DNA of 64,000 bases from Mucilaginibacter auburnensis (GTDB taxonomy: Bacteria; Bacteroidota; Bacteroidia; Sphingobacteriales; Sphingobacteriaceae), in contig NZ_PGFJ01000002.1 in NCBI RefSeq assembly GCF_002797815.1, positions 1,054,001 through 1,118,000 of the forward strand. The letters run 5' to 3'. This document shows, piece after piece, positions 51,008 through 59,931 of this stretch. Below the pieces are notes generated by a model. It was given only the letters and a program-made list of their open reading frames with translations. It searched no databases and was not told the DNA's origin. The position numbers and the translations under genes were made by a program. How positions within the stretch are numbered: position 1 is the stretch's first letter; each line of letters opens with the position of its first letter.

Positions 51008-54000
51008 TTAAAATTTAACTTGAACGCCCATGGTATAAACTCGTGGATTTGGATAGGAATTACCACCGTTGCTGGTAATTTCCGGATCAAGCCCGCCTGG
51101 CATATTTGATATTTGCGCCACATTTTGACCGGCTACATAAACCCGGAAATTTGAAACACCTACACGCTTTAACACATTATAAGGTATGGTGTAGCCTATC
51201 TCCAGATTACGCAGCTTAACATAAGTTAAGTTAGTTTGCCATAAGCTATTAGGCCAGTGGGTAGTCATCCAGTTGTTTGCACCACGTGTAAGCAGCGGGT
51301 ATTTACCAATATTGAAGCCGCTGTTTCTGTCCCAAATGTCTTTGTACCAAGTTGAGTTGTCTGCCAGATACTGAGATACATTTTGGTTAGAATCAAAATA
51401 CCGCATATAGCCCTGTTGCTCATAGGTAGTACCTGTAGCGCCTACAAAGTCAGCTCTTATATCAAAGCCTTTATAGCTTCCGCCCAAATTAAAGCCAAAG
51501 TTTATCCATGGTGTACCGCTGTTTACCCGGTAAGTAACAATTTTCATATCCAGGTCATTGATAAATCCGTCGCCGTTGATATCCTCAAATTTGAAGTCGC
51601 CCGGACGAATGGTTCTGTTACCTTCGTGGTCCTGATCAATAGGATAGTTTCTGATCTCTTCCCAGCTTTGAAACTGTCCGATGCCTATTAGTTGCATGGT
51701 ACCATCGCGATATCGCCCTTCGTCATTACCAGGTCCGCCTCTGTATCTTGCCCATTCGCTGGTCCAGCGCTCATCCTGTTTGTATCTATATCCGGTTATC
51801 CAGCGCGAAAAGGTGAAGTTACCACCGAAGAAATAGTTAAACTCGCCAACTTTATCTCTCCAGTTTATCGAACCTTCAATACCCCGAACGATATCTGAAT
51901 TCAGATTCTCATTTGGACGCGAGAAACCAACCAGGTCTGGCAATAAAACGTCTACCCTACCGGCAGCCAACCCTGTCTGCGTGCGCTCAAACCACTCAAA
52001 GCCACCGCTCAGGCGGTTATTTAACAGCGTTACGTCAACACCAATATTTAATGCTTTAACACGGCCCCAGGTTAAATTTACTGAAGGTAAGCCCGCTATT
52101 CTTGAGGTTATTATTTCTTGTCCGTTTACAATAGCAACGCCTTGGTTACCATAGTTATAGCCGGCCAGGTAGTCTAAAACACCGCCAAGCTCCTGCCCCA
52201 TTACACCATATGATGCTCTTAATTTAAAATCGTTAATGTTGCTTAACAGCTTACTCTTTCTCCAAAAATCTTCTTCAGAAATACGGTAAGCAACACTTCC
52301 CCCAGGGAAAAACCCCCATCTTTTTCCGTCAATATAACTTGGCGAGCCGTCATACCTACCTACAAACTCTGCAATGTATTTGCCTTTGTAATCGTAGTTT
52401 ATTTTGGTTGAGTAATTCTGCCTTTTTGTTAAAAAGCTCAGGTTATCTGTAAGTGTAGTAATGGCCGAAGGCGTATTAGGTATAAATGCAATACCATTTG
52501 CTGCAGGGCTACCTAACGCGTACAAACTTGGAGAAATAGTACTTCTGGCTTCTACGCCTGCAACCGCCTGCAAATTATGGTCACCAAAAGAATTTCTATA
52601 ATCTAACTGGAAGTTGGTAGTGATCTCTTTGCTATTACTAAAAGTACGCTCAACATATCGCGCAGCAGGTAAATTGGGTGCTAAATTATAGGCCTGCGTA
52701 TTCTTGTCATAAATATAGAGCAAAGGCGATTTCTCGTGCAGATCCTGCTGTGTATTGGTAAACGTGTAGCTGCCCAATGCACGTGCTTTTAAGCCCGGTA
52801 AAATTTGTACTTCCAAATTACCATTAACTGTTATAGCATTTCTTATTTGTGAGTACTTGCCTGAAGTTTCGTAGCCTACCCAACCATAACTGTATTGCGG
52901 ATCAACTGCTGAGATACCCGGATACTTCGGATTATCATTAGCATAAGGACGAAGTGTAGGCAAATTGCGGAAAGCGGTTTGTTCTGCAAATCCGTAATCA
53001 TCACCCGGCAAACCGGCCTGTGCTGTTTCTTCTACACGGCCAATAATGCCAACGCCAACCTTTATGCGTTTACTAATGTTGGCATTTACATTTGTTTGAA
53101 AGTTGGTACGCTTAAAGCCGTCGCCAAGGTTACGCATAATGGGCTTTTGCTGAAGGTTACCAATACTTACATAATAATCGGTATTTTCAGAACCACCGGA
53201 GAAGTTGAAACTATTATAGATCTGCGGCGCGGCCTTTCCCCAAATAAAATCATACCAATCAAATCCCTGATAACCAGGTTCGGTACCTGCCATCCATTTA
53301 TCATACTCCGCCCTTGTTATGGTACGGGTACGGTTGTTATAGGTTTCATCCTGTACCAAAGCCCTTATAAAAGTCTTAGCGTCGGCTGGTTTATTATAGT
53401 TGGCTACTTTTTGTATACCATAATAGCTTTGGAAACCTACCGTTGGTTTTTGATTACGCTTACCTTTTTTTGTAGTGATTACAACAACACCATTAGAGGC
53501 CAACATACCATAGATAGCAGCCGAACCGTCTTTTAATACAGATATAGACTCAATATCGTTAAAGTCCATATTAGAAAAACTGGTGTAATCTCGGGTAACA
53601 CCATCAATAACTATTAAAGGAGTACCATAGTTACGTATCTGTATGGTTGGCGCGCTACCGGGTCTTCCGTTGTCTTGTCTGAAGTTAACACCGGGCACCC
53701 TGCCAACCAACGCACCAGAGGCTGTGGCTGCTCGGGAGTGCGAAAGTTCGTCGGCTGTTACGGTAGAAATTGCACCGGCCAGCGTGGCCTTTTTGGTTGT
53801 TAAACCAAAACCCGTTACAACAACCTCATCAAGGTTGGTTGTAACTTTTGAAAGTTTAATATCCAATACCGTTTTGCCCTGCACCGGTACTTCCAGATCC
53901 GTGTACCCTATAAAATTGGCTACCAATACAGATTGGGCGCTTGGTACTTCAATGGTAAACTTACCTGCGGCATCAACAGCTACTGCGGTTGATGTGCCCT

Positions 54001-54211
54001 TTACCTTTACAGTTGCCCCTATCAGGGTCTCTCCTGTTGAAAGATCAGTTACCAATCCGCTTACTCTCAAAGTAGCGGAAGCATTTTGCGAGTAAGCCCC
54101 TGTATAGTTAATAATGGTGATTGCTATTATTAACAACACGGCTTTAAAAGAAAAATTTCTCCGATGCATTTTTAAAGCGCATCGAATCTTCTCGTGTGTA
54201 AAAAAAGTCAT
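51008..54211 (-). CDS. SusC/RagA-family TonB-linked outer-membrane transporter
   Basis: 1067 aa if the ATG at 54211 is used; an ATG at 54169 (MHRRNFSF) gives an equally good signal peptide. Signal ends near GAYSQ. CarboxypepD_reg-like domain about 48-125 (VSGLVTDLSTGETLIGATV; FIGYTDLEVPV). The plug has the SusC signature ISVLKDGSAAIYGMLASNG and VVITTKKGK. The barrel continues to the last residues MGVQVKF with a C-terminal Phe. It imports glycan oligomers using TonB energy. First gene of SusC-SusD-DUF3823. Probably controlled by the HTCS encoded downstream on the same strand. Confidence 0.95.
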   Translation of the reverse strand: MTFFTHEKIRCALKMHRRNFSFKAVLLIIAITIINYTGAYSQNASATLRVSGLVTDLSTGETLIGATVKVKGTSTAVAVDAAGKFTIEVPSAQSVLVANFIGYTDLEVPVQGKTVLDIKLSKVTTNLDEVVVTGFGLTTKKATLAGAISTVTADELSHSRAATASGALVGRVPGVNFRQDNGRPGSAPTIQIRNYGTPLIVIDGVTRDYTSFSNMDFNDIESISVLKDGSAAIYGMLASNGVVVITTKKGKRNQKPTVGFQSYYGIQKVANYNKPADAKTFIRALVQDETYNNRTRTITRAEYDKWMAGTEPGYQGFDWYDFIWGKAAPQIYNSFNFSGGSENTDYYVSIGNLQQKPIMRNLGDGFKRTNFQTNVNANISKRIKVGVGIIGRVEETAQAGLPGDDYGFAEQTAFRNLPTLRPYANDNPKYPGISAVDPQYSYGWVGYETSGKYSQIRNAITVNGNLEVQILPGLKARALGSYTFTNTQQDLHEKSPLLYIYDKNTQAYNLAPNLPAARYVERTFSNSKEITTNFQLDYRNSFGDHNLQAVAGVEARSTISPSLYALGSPAANGIAFIPNTPSAITTLTDNLSFLTKRQNYSTKINYDYKGKYIAEFVGRYDGSPSYIDGKRWGFFPGGSVAYRISEEDFWRKSKLLSNINDFKLRASYGVMGQELGGVLDYLAGYNYGNQGVAIVNGQEIITSRIAGLPSVNLTWGRVKALNIGVDVTLLNNRLSGGFEWFERTQTGLAAGRVDVLLPDLVGFSRPNENLNSDIVRGIEGSINWRDKVGEFNYFFGGNFTFSRWITGYRYKQDERWTSEWARYRGGPGNDEGRYRDGTMQLIGIGQFQSWEEIRNYPIDQDHEGNRTIRPGDFKFEDINGDGFINDLDMKIVTYRVNSGTPWINFGFNLGGSYKGFDIRADFVGATGTTYEQQGYMRYFDSNQNVSQYLADNSTWYKDIWDRNSGFNIGKYPLLTRGANNWMTTHWPNSLWQTNLTYVKLRNLEIGYTIPYNVLKRVGVSNFRVYVAGQNVAQISNMPGGLDPEITSNGGNSYPNPRVYTMGVQVKF

Positions 54212-54548
54212 AAAAAGGTTTATTAAGGGTTAAATAATTGTGTTTATCGCATTAGCGACAGGCACGCTGCGCATGGCAGAATGATCACGATGTGTCTTTC
54301 ATAGCATTAATTTTAATTCAATAAAATGAAGGCTAAATAATCCGGATGGGTTTGATTATCAGGCCATAATTGGTAATGCTAAAATTAGATGTAAGGAATT
54401 TACAACGTTTTCGTAATTGTTGAAATGATTTATACTATGGTTGATTTTTAGGCGTGATTTGCTATGGATAGCTTGTTGAATAGATCTTTCGCAAGTGGGA
54501 AGATTTTACAAATGACAATTAAATGAAACGGATTTTAAATAACAGCAC
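54212..54548. other. Divergent upstream region of susC-like and tetR-like genes
   Basis: 337 nt without genes. No exact TAnnTTTG was found on the minus strand for the SusC operon, as expected if it depends on the HTCS. No obvious AraC-type direct repeat was recognised. The plus-strand end leads into the tetR promoter and operator. Confidence 0.4.
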
Positions 54549-54570
54549 TACATTTGCCTAACACTGTTAG
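54549..54570 (+). promoter_or_regulatory. tetR promoter -7 element overlapped by operator O1
   Basis: TACATTTG (54549-54556) matches TAnnTTTG. One base later the perfect palindrome CTAACA-C-TGTTAG (54558-54570) covers the expected transcription start, 23 nt before the tetR ATG. Its core TAACACTGTTA recurs before the efflux genes, so this is probably the autoregulatory site. Confidence 0.75.
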
Positions 54571-54593
54571 AAAAATTAATACAGTAAAACAAA

Positions 54594-55193
54594 ATGGCCA
54601 GCAAGGACAGGAAACAACGCTTAAAAGACGACACCCGGAAAAGTATTCTGGACGCCGCTATGCGTATTGGGAAGGATGAGGGGTGGCAGGCCTTAAGTAT
54701 GCGTAAAATTGCCGATATTATTGAATATACCCCACCGGTTATTTATGAATATTTTGCCAGTAAGGAAGCTTTAATGTTAGAGCTCACAAAAAAGGGCTAC
54801 CTGATGCTGGCTAAAGACACACAGGCTGCTATGGACAGGCACACTTTGCCCGAAAAGCAACTTGAAGATATGTGGCTGGCGTATTGGAACTTCGCTTTTG
54901 CGCATAAGGAACTTTATCAGTTAATGTTCGGTATTGAAATAAACTGTTGTATTTGGGATAATTCTGTACCCGAAGCAGAGATTCCGGCCAACATGATTTG
55001 GGATGTGATAGGCAAATTAACCGGTATGGAAAACCCGCCGGAAGATCTGATCTGCAAACGTTACTACACATTTTGGTCGGTAGTGCATGGTTTGATCTCT
55101 ATCAATCTGGTAAGGCAGGGCGTGCCTGCAGGTATTAACGACGAGGTTTTAAAAGATGCTATTGGCGCTATTATACGTTCAATAAAGCCGTAG
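54594..55193 (+). CDS. TetR/AcrR-family repressor of the efflux operon
   Basis: 199 aa. N-terminal helix-turn-helix at about residues 15-60 (SILDAAMRIGKDEGWQALS; MRKIADIIEYTPPVIYEYF; KEALMLELTKKGY) is typical of TetR. The C-terminal ~130 residues form the ligand-binding helical domain (MWLAYWNFAFAHKELYQLMF; WSVVHGLISINLV), resembling TetR proteins with a TetR_C_13/WHG-like domain. It lies just before a co-directional RND efflux operon and is flanked by copies of one palindrome, so it most likely represses itself and the pump until a toxic ligand binds. Confidence 0.92.
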   Translation: MASKDRKQRLKDDTRKSILDAAMRIGKDEGWQALSMRKIADIIEYTPPVIYEYFASKEALMLELTKKGYLMLAKDTQAAMDRHTLPEKQLEDMWLAYWNFAFAHKELYQLMFGIEINCCIWDNSVPEAEIPANMIWDVIGKLTGMENPPEDLICKRYYTFWSVVHGLISINLVRQGVPAGINDEVLKDAIGAIIRSIKP

Positions 55194-55235
55194 TTAATTT
55201 CTATACTAAAAAAATTAACTAACTCATAATAAATA

Positions 55236-55250
55236 TTTAACACTGTTAAA
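55236..55250. promoter_or_regulatory. TetR operator O2, perfect palindrome
   Basis: TTTAACA-C-TGTTAAA is a perfect 15-bp palindrome with the same 11-bp core as the site before tetR. It lies 43 nt after the tetR stop and 198 nt before the adaptor ATG. Confidence 0.75.
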
Positions 55251-55332
55251 TTATCTAACTAAGTAATAACACTATCAATATAATTATTCGCTAACTACAT
55301 GACCTCAAATAACTTCAACTCACCATGCCAGG

Positions 55333-55345
55333 TTAACGCTGTTAA
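55333..55345. promoter_or_regulatory. TetR operator O3, near-perfect palindrome
   Basis: TTAACGCTGTTAA differs from O2 by one base (A to G), 96 bp centre to centre from it. A half site GTTAACAG follows at 55359-55366. It lies inside an upstream in-frame extension of the adaptor gene, arguing that this extension is regulatory DNA rather than coding. Confidence 0.6.
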
Positions 55346-55448
55346 TAAATATTACAACGTTAACAGTTCGGACGAACCGAGCACTATCTATTTAGACAGC
55401 ATTAGGAATGCTGCCCGAAACATTAATCCCAAAACACAAATTACCCTC

Positions 55449-56582
55449 ATGAAAATTGCATTTTTAGCCATGATCGCCATGGCATTGGCAAGTTGCTCAC
55501 CAAAACCACAGGCAACCACGCCTCCCCCACCCGCACTACCGGTAGCCACTATTAACACAACTACTGATACTACTTACCATGACTACCCAGCCGCTATAGA
55601 GGGTGTTGTTAATGTAGAGGTTCGCCCGCAGGTAAACGGAGCTTTAGAAAAAGTATATGTAGACGAAGGTGCCTATGTAACTGTAGGTCAGCCCCTGTTC
55701 AAGATCAATGATCAGCCATTCCGTGCTGCATTGAATAACGCGTTGGCTACCCAACACGCTGCAGAAGCTGCGTTAACCAATTCCCGTTTAGAAATTGAAA
55801 AGCTTACCCCGCTGGTACAAAACAAAGTAATTTCCGATTACCAGCTTAAAGCTGCTAAAGCTGCTTTTGATGTAGCCAAGGCCAATATTGAACAAGCTAA
55901 AGCCAACGTTTCAACTGCGCAGATCAACCTGGGTTACACGCTCATTAAAGCACCGGTTAACGGATATATTGGTAGGCTGTTGAAAAAACAAGGTAGTCTG
56001 GTTAGCCCGACTGATGTACAAGAGCTCACTCAACTATCTGATGTGCACGATGTACACGTTTATTTCTCACTAAGCGAAAAAGACTTTGTAAACTTTAAAG
56101 ACCAATATCCGGGCGCTACGTTGAAAGAGAAAATTCAGCATTTGCCTGCGGTTACACTTTTACTTTCTGACAATTCTGCCTACACTAAAAAAGGTAAAAT
56201 TGATATGATTGACGGGCAGTTTGATAAAACTACAGCGGCAATTACTATTCGCGCAAGCTTTGCCAATCCCGAAGGTTTACTACGCGCAGGTAATACAGGT
56301 AAAGTGCGTTTAGGCTTACAACATACTGATGCACTGGCTGTACCTGAGTCGGCTACCATAGAAATGCAGGATAAAGTATTTGTATTTGCTGTAGCCGATA
56401 GCAATAAAGTAGAAAAACGGCCCATCAACATAATTGGCAAAAGCGGTACCAACTACCTGGTTAATGATGGTATTAAACCCGGCGAACGCATCGTGCTAAC
56501 CGGAGTTGACCACTTACAGGAAGGCTCGGTTATTCAGCCTCAGCAAAAGGCAGAGAAAGTTGCAGCTAACGTAAATCGCTAA
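55449..56582 (+). CDS. RND efflux periplasmic adaptor (membrane fusion protein)
   Basis: 377 aa from the ATG at 55449, which gives a lipoprotein signal (LASC, Cys16). The longer frame from 55299 has a non-signal leader and covers operator O3. The usual AcrA order is visible: beta-barrel and lipoyl halves (VEVRPQVNGALEKVYVDEGA; VGQPLFKI), a helical hairpin at about 95-150 rich in Ala/Lys/Gln, a second lipoyl half (YTLIKAPVNGYIG), and barrel and membrane-proximal domains (ITIRASFANPEGLLRAGNTGKV; GIKPGERIVLTG). It links pump and TolC channel across the periplasm. First gene of the three-gene pump. Confidence 0.94.
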   Translation: MKIAFLAMIAMALASCSPKPQATTPPPPALPVATINTTTDTTYHDYPAAIEGVVNVEVRPQVNGALEKVYVDEGAYVTVGQPLFKINDQPFRAALNNALATQHAAEAALTNSRLEIEKLTPLVQNKVISDYQLKAAKAAFDVAKANIEQAKANVSTAQINLGYTLIKAPVNGYIGRLLKKQGSLVSPTDVQELTQLSDVHDVHVYFSLSEKDFVNFKDQYPGATLKEKIQHLPAVTLLLSDNSAYTKKGKIDMIDGQFDKTTAAITIRASFANPEGLLRAGNTGKVRLGLQHTDALAVPESATIEMQDKVFVFAVADSNKVEKRPINIIGKSGTNYLVNDGIKPGERIVLTGVDHLQEGSVIQPQQKAEKVAANVNR

Positions 56583-56698
56583 TAAAGTATCCAGATAAGG
56601 CGCCTTAAACGGCGCCCCTGCTAAACAATTACCTCGCTTTTTTAAGCGAACAAGGGAGCGTTTGCTCCGAAAAATCACCACAATAAAAATAATAAGTC
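56583..56698. other. Intercistronic region with three small inverted repeats
   Basis: 116 nt between adaptor and pump hold GGCGCC-N6-GGCGCC (56599-56616), TCGCT-N6-AGCGA (56634-56649) and GGAGC-N4-GCTCC (56655-56668). None has a T-run typical of a terminator. They may tune mRNA stability between the two genes. Confidence 0.4.
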
Positions 56699-59600
56699 AT
56701 GCTTAAAAGATTCATAGAGAGGCCTGTACTATCAACCGTTATCTCCATTTTGCTGGTGATAGTGGGTGTGCTTGGCCTTACCAGATTGCCTTTGCAGCAA
56801 TTTCCGGATATCGCCCCTCCTGCAGTGTTGGTAGCGGCGGTATATCCAGGCGCCAATGCCGAAACCGTGTTACGCTCGGTAGCGCCCTCATTAGAAGAAG
56901 CCATTAACGGTGTTGAGAACATGAGCTACATGAGCTCAACCGCCAGTAATGACGGTACGCTGGCCATAACCGTTTACTTTAAACAGGGTACCGACCCTGA
57001 CCAGGCGGCGGTTAACGTACAAAACCGTGTGGCACAGGCTACAAGTCAGCTACCATCAGAAGTTGTACAACAAGGCATTGTTACCACCAAACAACAAAAC
57101 AGTTTGATAGGCGCCGTTGGTATGTTTACCGAAGACCCTAAAAAATACGATCAGGCTTTTGTGGCTAACTACGCGCAGATCAACATCATTCCCGAATTGA
57201 AACGTATTCCGGGCGTGGGTTCAGCTACCATTTTCGGTGGTATTAAAGATTACTCTATGCGTGTATGGCTCAACCCTGCACAAATGGCCGCTTATAATGT
57301 TACTCCTGCCGAGGTAATGAACGCTATTCAGGATAAAAACCTGGAGGCTGCTCCCGGAAAGCTGGGCGAGCGCAGCGATGAAGTTTTTGAATACGTAATT
57401 AAGTATAAAGGTAAACTAACTAAACCTGAGGAGTATCAGAACATAGCCATCCGCGCAAATTCGGATGGTTCTGTACTCCATTTAAAGGATGTTGCACGGG
57501 TTGAACTGGGCGCGTACTCTTACACCAGCGTTACACATCTTAACGGTAAAGACGGCGTAGGTATAGGTATCATTCAATTAGCCGGATCAAACGCTAACGA
57601 GATACAGATAGCTGTTGATGAGTTTATGGAAAAAGCTTCTAAAGATTTTCCAAAAGGCATAGCTTACAATAACTTTTACCGCACTAAAACCGCGCTTGAT
57701 GAGTCTATATCACAAGTAGAACATACGTTGATTGAAGCCTTCATACTGGTATTTATCGTAGTATTTATTTTCCTGCAGGATTTTAGGTCAACGCTCATCC
57801 CGGCAATTGCTGTACCGGTAGCCATATTGGGTACCTTCTTCTTTATGAACCTGTTTGGTTTCTCCATTAACCTGCTCACACTGTTTGCCTTGGTTTTAGC
57901 CATTGGTATTGTGGTAGATGATGCCATTGTGGTGGTGGAGGCCGTCCATTCAAAAATGGAAAGCGAACACCTCTCCCCAAAAGTAGCCACCACGCAGGCC
58001 ATGCATGAAATTACAGGCGCTATTATCTCCATCACGTTGGTAATGGCTGCGGTATTCTTACCTGTAGGCTTCATGACGGGTTCTACAGGGGTATTCTACA
58101 GGCAGTTCGCGTTCACTATGTCAATTGCTATTGTGATATCAGCTGTGAATGCCTTAACCTTAAGCCCGGCTTTAGCGGCGCTATTCTTAAAAAGCAATCA
58201 TAACCCGGCGGACCCTAAAGCGCCTAAAACCTTTAAAGAGAAATTCTACGCAGGCTTTAACCGCAGCTTCAGCACCATGACAGACAGATATCTGGGTGGT
58301 GTTAATTTCCTCATTAAAAATAAAAGGCTGGCAATGGGTGGTTTAGCGGTTGTAGTTGCCGCCACAATTTACCTGGTAAGTACAACAAAATCAGGCTTTA
58401 TCCCTACCGAAGATCAGGGCTTTATAGCGGTATCAGTTACCACCCCATCAGGAGCATCATTAAGCAGAACCAACGAGGTGATAAAAAAAGCCGAAGAAGC
58501 AGCCAACAGCCTGCCAGCGGCACGATTTGTTACGGCTATATCGGGCTTTAACTTATTGACCAACTCTACCAGTCCTTCATCAGGCGTATTCTTTGTATTG
58601 CTTAAACCGCATGATGAACGCGGAGAGGTAAAGAACATTGATGAGGTACAAAACATGTTACGCGGAGAGTTAGCCAAAGTAAACGGAGGCGATTTCTTTG
58701 TGTTCAGCTTCCCTACCGTACCCGGCTTTAGTAACGTAGAGGCATTGAACGTGGTATTACAGGATAAAACCGGCGGCAAGCTGGATAAGTTTAGCGGGGT
58801 GGCTAATAACTTTATTGCCAAGCTGATGGCCAAACCGGCCATTGCACAGGCGTTCACCTCTTTCAAAGCAGACTATCCGCAACTGCAATTAGAAGTTGAT
58901 GATGATAAGGCTAACCAGTTAGGTGTTAGCGTTAGAGACATTTTGCAAACCATGCAGGCTTACTTTGGTAGTGCGCAGGCATCAGACTTTAACCGCTTTG
59001 GTAAATATTATCGCGTGGTAGTTCAGGCTGATATTGAAGACCGTGCCGACCCAGCGTCTATTGACCGCGTTTTCGTAAAAAACAAAACAGGACAGATGGT
59101 GCCTATTAACACATTGGTTAAGTTGTCTCGCGTTTACGGTTCCGAAACTGCCTCACGTTTTAACCTGTTCAATTCTATTGAAGTGAACGCTATACCAAAA
59201 CCGGGCTTCAGCTCCGGAGATGCTATTGCAGCCATACGGGAAACAGCTAAAGAGGAGTTGCCATCTGGTTTCACCTTTGAGTTCTCGGGCCAAACCCGCG
59301 AGGAGATCTCCTCATTAGGGCAGTCATCCGTAATATTCGGTTTGTGTCTGGTGTTCGTTTACTTTCTGCTGGCCGCTCAATATGAGAGTTATATATTGCC
59401 GTTGGCCGTTATCCTGTCTATCCCAACCGGTATTTTAGGAACGTTTGTAGTGTTAGGATTAACCGGCATTGAAAACAACATTTATGTACAGGTGGCCCTC
59501 ATCATGCTCATCGGCTTACTGGCAAAAAATGCCATCCTAATAGTAGAGTTTGCCGTTCAGCGACGAAAGGCGGGGTTACCGTTGGTTGAGGCTGCTATAG

Positions 59601-59905
59601 AAGCAGCTAAATTACGTCTGCGCCCTATTATCATGACCTCGCTGGCATTCATATTCGGTTTGTTCCCGATGAGTATTGCAACCGGGCCTTCAGCACAGGG
59701 TAATCACTCTATTAGCATTGGCGCAGCAGGCGGCATGGTATCCGGCGTTGTACTGGGTCTGTTTATCATTCCGGTGCTATTTGTCATCTTCCAGGGTTTA
59801 CAGGAAAGAATAACCGGAAAGCCTGAAGATAAAGCTAAACATGAAGATCAGCACGGATTGAACGGTCATTCCATTCATGAACCCCTACCTGCGCTGAATG
59901 CTTAA
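56699..59905 (+). CDS. RND multidrug efflux pump, inner-membrane transporter (HAE1/AcrB type)
   Basis: 1068 aa, the usual AcrB length. Starts FIERPVLSTVISILLVIVG (TM1). Twelve TM helices are expected with two large periplasmic loops. Proton-relay Asp407 and Asp408 in IVVDDAIVVVEAV fall at the same numbers as in AcrB, and the relay Lys is in GLLAKNAILIVEF. The conserved LPLQQFPDIAPP and AVYPGANAETV motifs are present. The Asn/Ser-rich porter region and the C-terminal TMs are intact. It exports amphiphilic drugs or metabolites by proton exchange together with the adaptor and the channel. Substrates cannot be read. Preceded by 116 nt of hairpin-rich spacer. Confidence 0.97.
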   Translation: MLKRFIERPVLSTVISILLVIVGVLGLTRLPLQQFPDIAPPAVLVAAVYPGANAETVLRSVAPSLEEAINGVENMSYMSSTASNDGTLAITVYFKQGTDPDQAAVNVQNRVAQATSQLPSEVVQQGIVTTKQQNSLIGAVGMFTEDPKKYDQAFVANYAQINIIPELKRIPGVGSATIFGGIKDYSMRVWLNPAQMAAYNVTPAEVMNAIQDKNLEAAPGKLGERSDEVFEYVIKYKGKLTKPEEYQNIAIRANSDGSVLHLKDVARVELGAYSYTSVTHLNGKDGVGIGIIQLAGSNANEIQIAVDEFMEKASKDFPKGIAYNNFYRTKTALDESISQVEHTLIEAFILVFIVVFIFLQDFRSTLIPAIAVPVAILGTFFFMNLFGFSINLLTLFALVLAIGIVVDDAIVVVEAVHSKMESEHLSPKVATTQAMHEITGAIISITLVMAAVFLPVGFMTGSTGVFYRQFAFTMSIAIVISAVNALTLSPALAALFLKSNHNPADPKAPKTFKEKFYAGFNRSFSTMTDRYLGGVNFLIKNKRLAMGGLAVVVAATIYLVSTTKSGFIPTEDQGFIAVSVTTPSGASLSRTNEVIKKAEEAANSLPAARFVTAISGFNLLTNSTSPSSGVFFVLLKPHDERGEVKNIDEVQNMLRGELAKVNGGDFFVFSFPTVPGFSNVEALNVVLQDKTGGKLDKFSGVANNFIAKLMAKPAIAQAFTSFKADYPQLQLEVDDDKANQLGVSVRDILQTMQAYFGSAQASDFNRFGKYYRVVVQADIEDRADPASIDRVFVKNKTGQMVPINTLVKLSRVYGSETASRFNLFNSIEVNAIPKPGFSSGDAIAAIRETAKEELPSGFTFEFSGQTREEISSLGQSSVIFGLCLVFVYFLLAAQYESYILPLAVILSIPTGILGTFVVLGLTGIENNIYVQVALIMLIGLLAKNAILIVEFAVQRRKAGLPLVEAAIEAAKLRLRPIIMTSLAFIFGLFPMSIATGPSAQGNHSISIGAAGGMVSGVVLGLFIIPVLFVIFQGLQERITGKPEDKAKHEDQHGLNGHSIHEPLPALNA

Positions 59906-59931
59906 TTGTTGATATCATAAATAATAAAACA

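Noticed and set aside
52979..53536. 185-aa plus-strand open frame antisense to the SusC gene
   Set aside because: The SusC reading frame here has clear family motifs; the antisense frame is a by-product of codon use.
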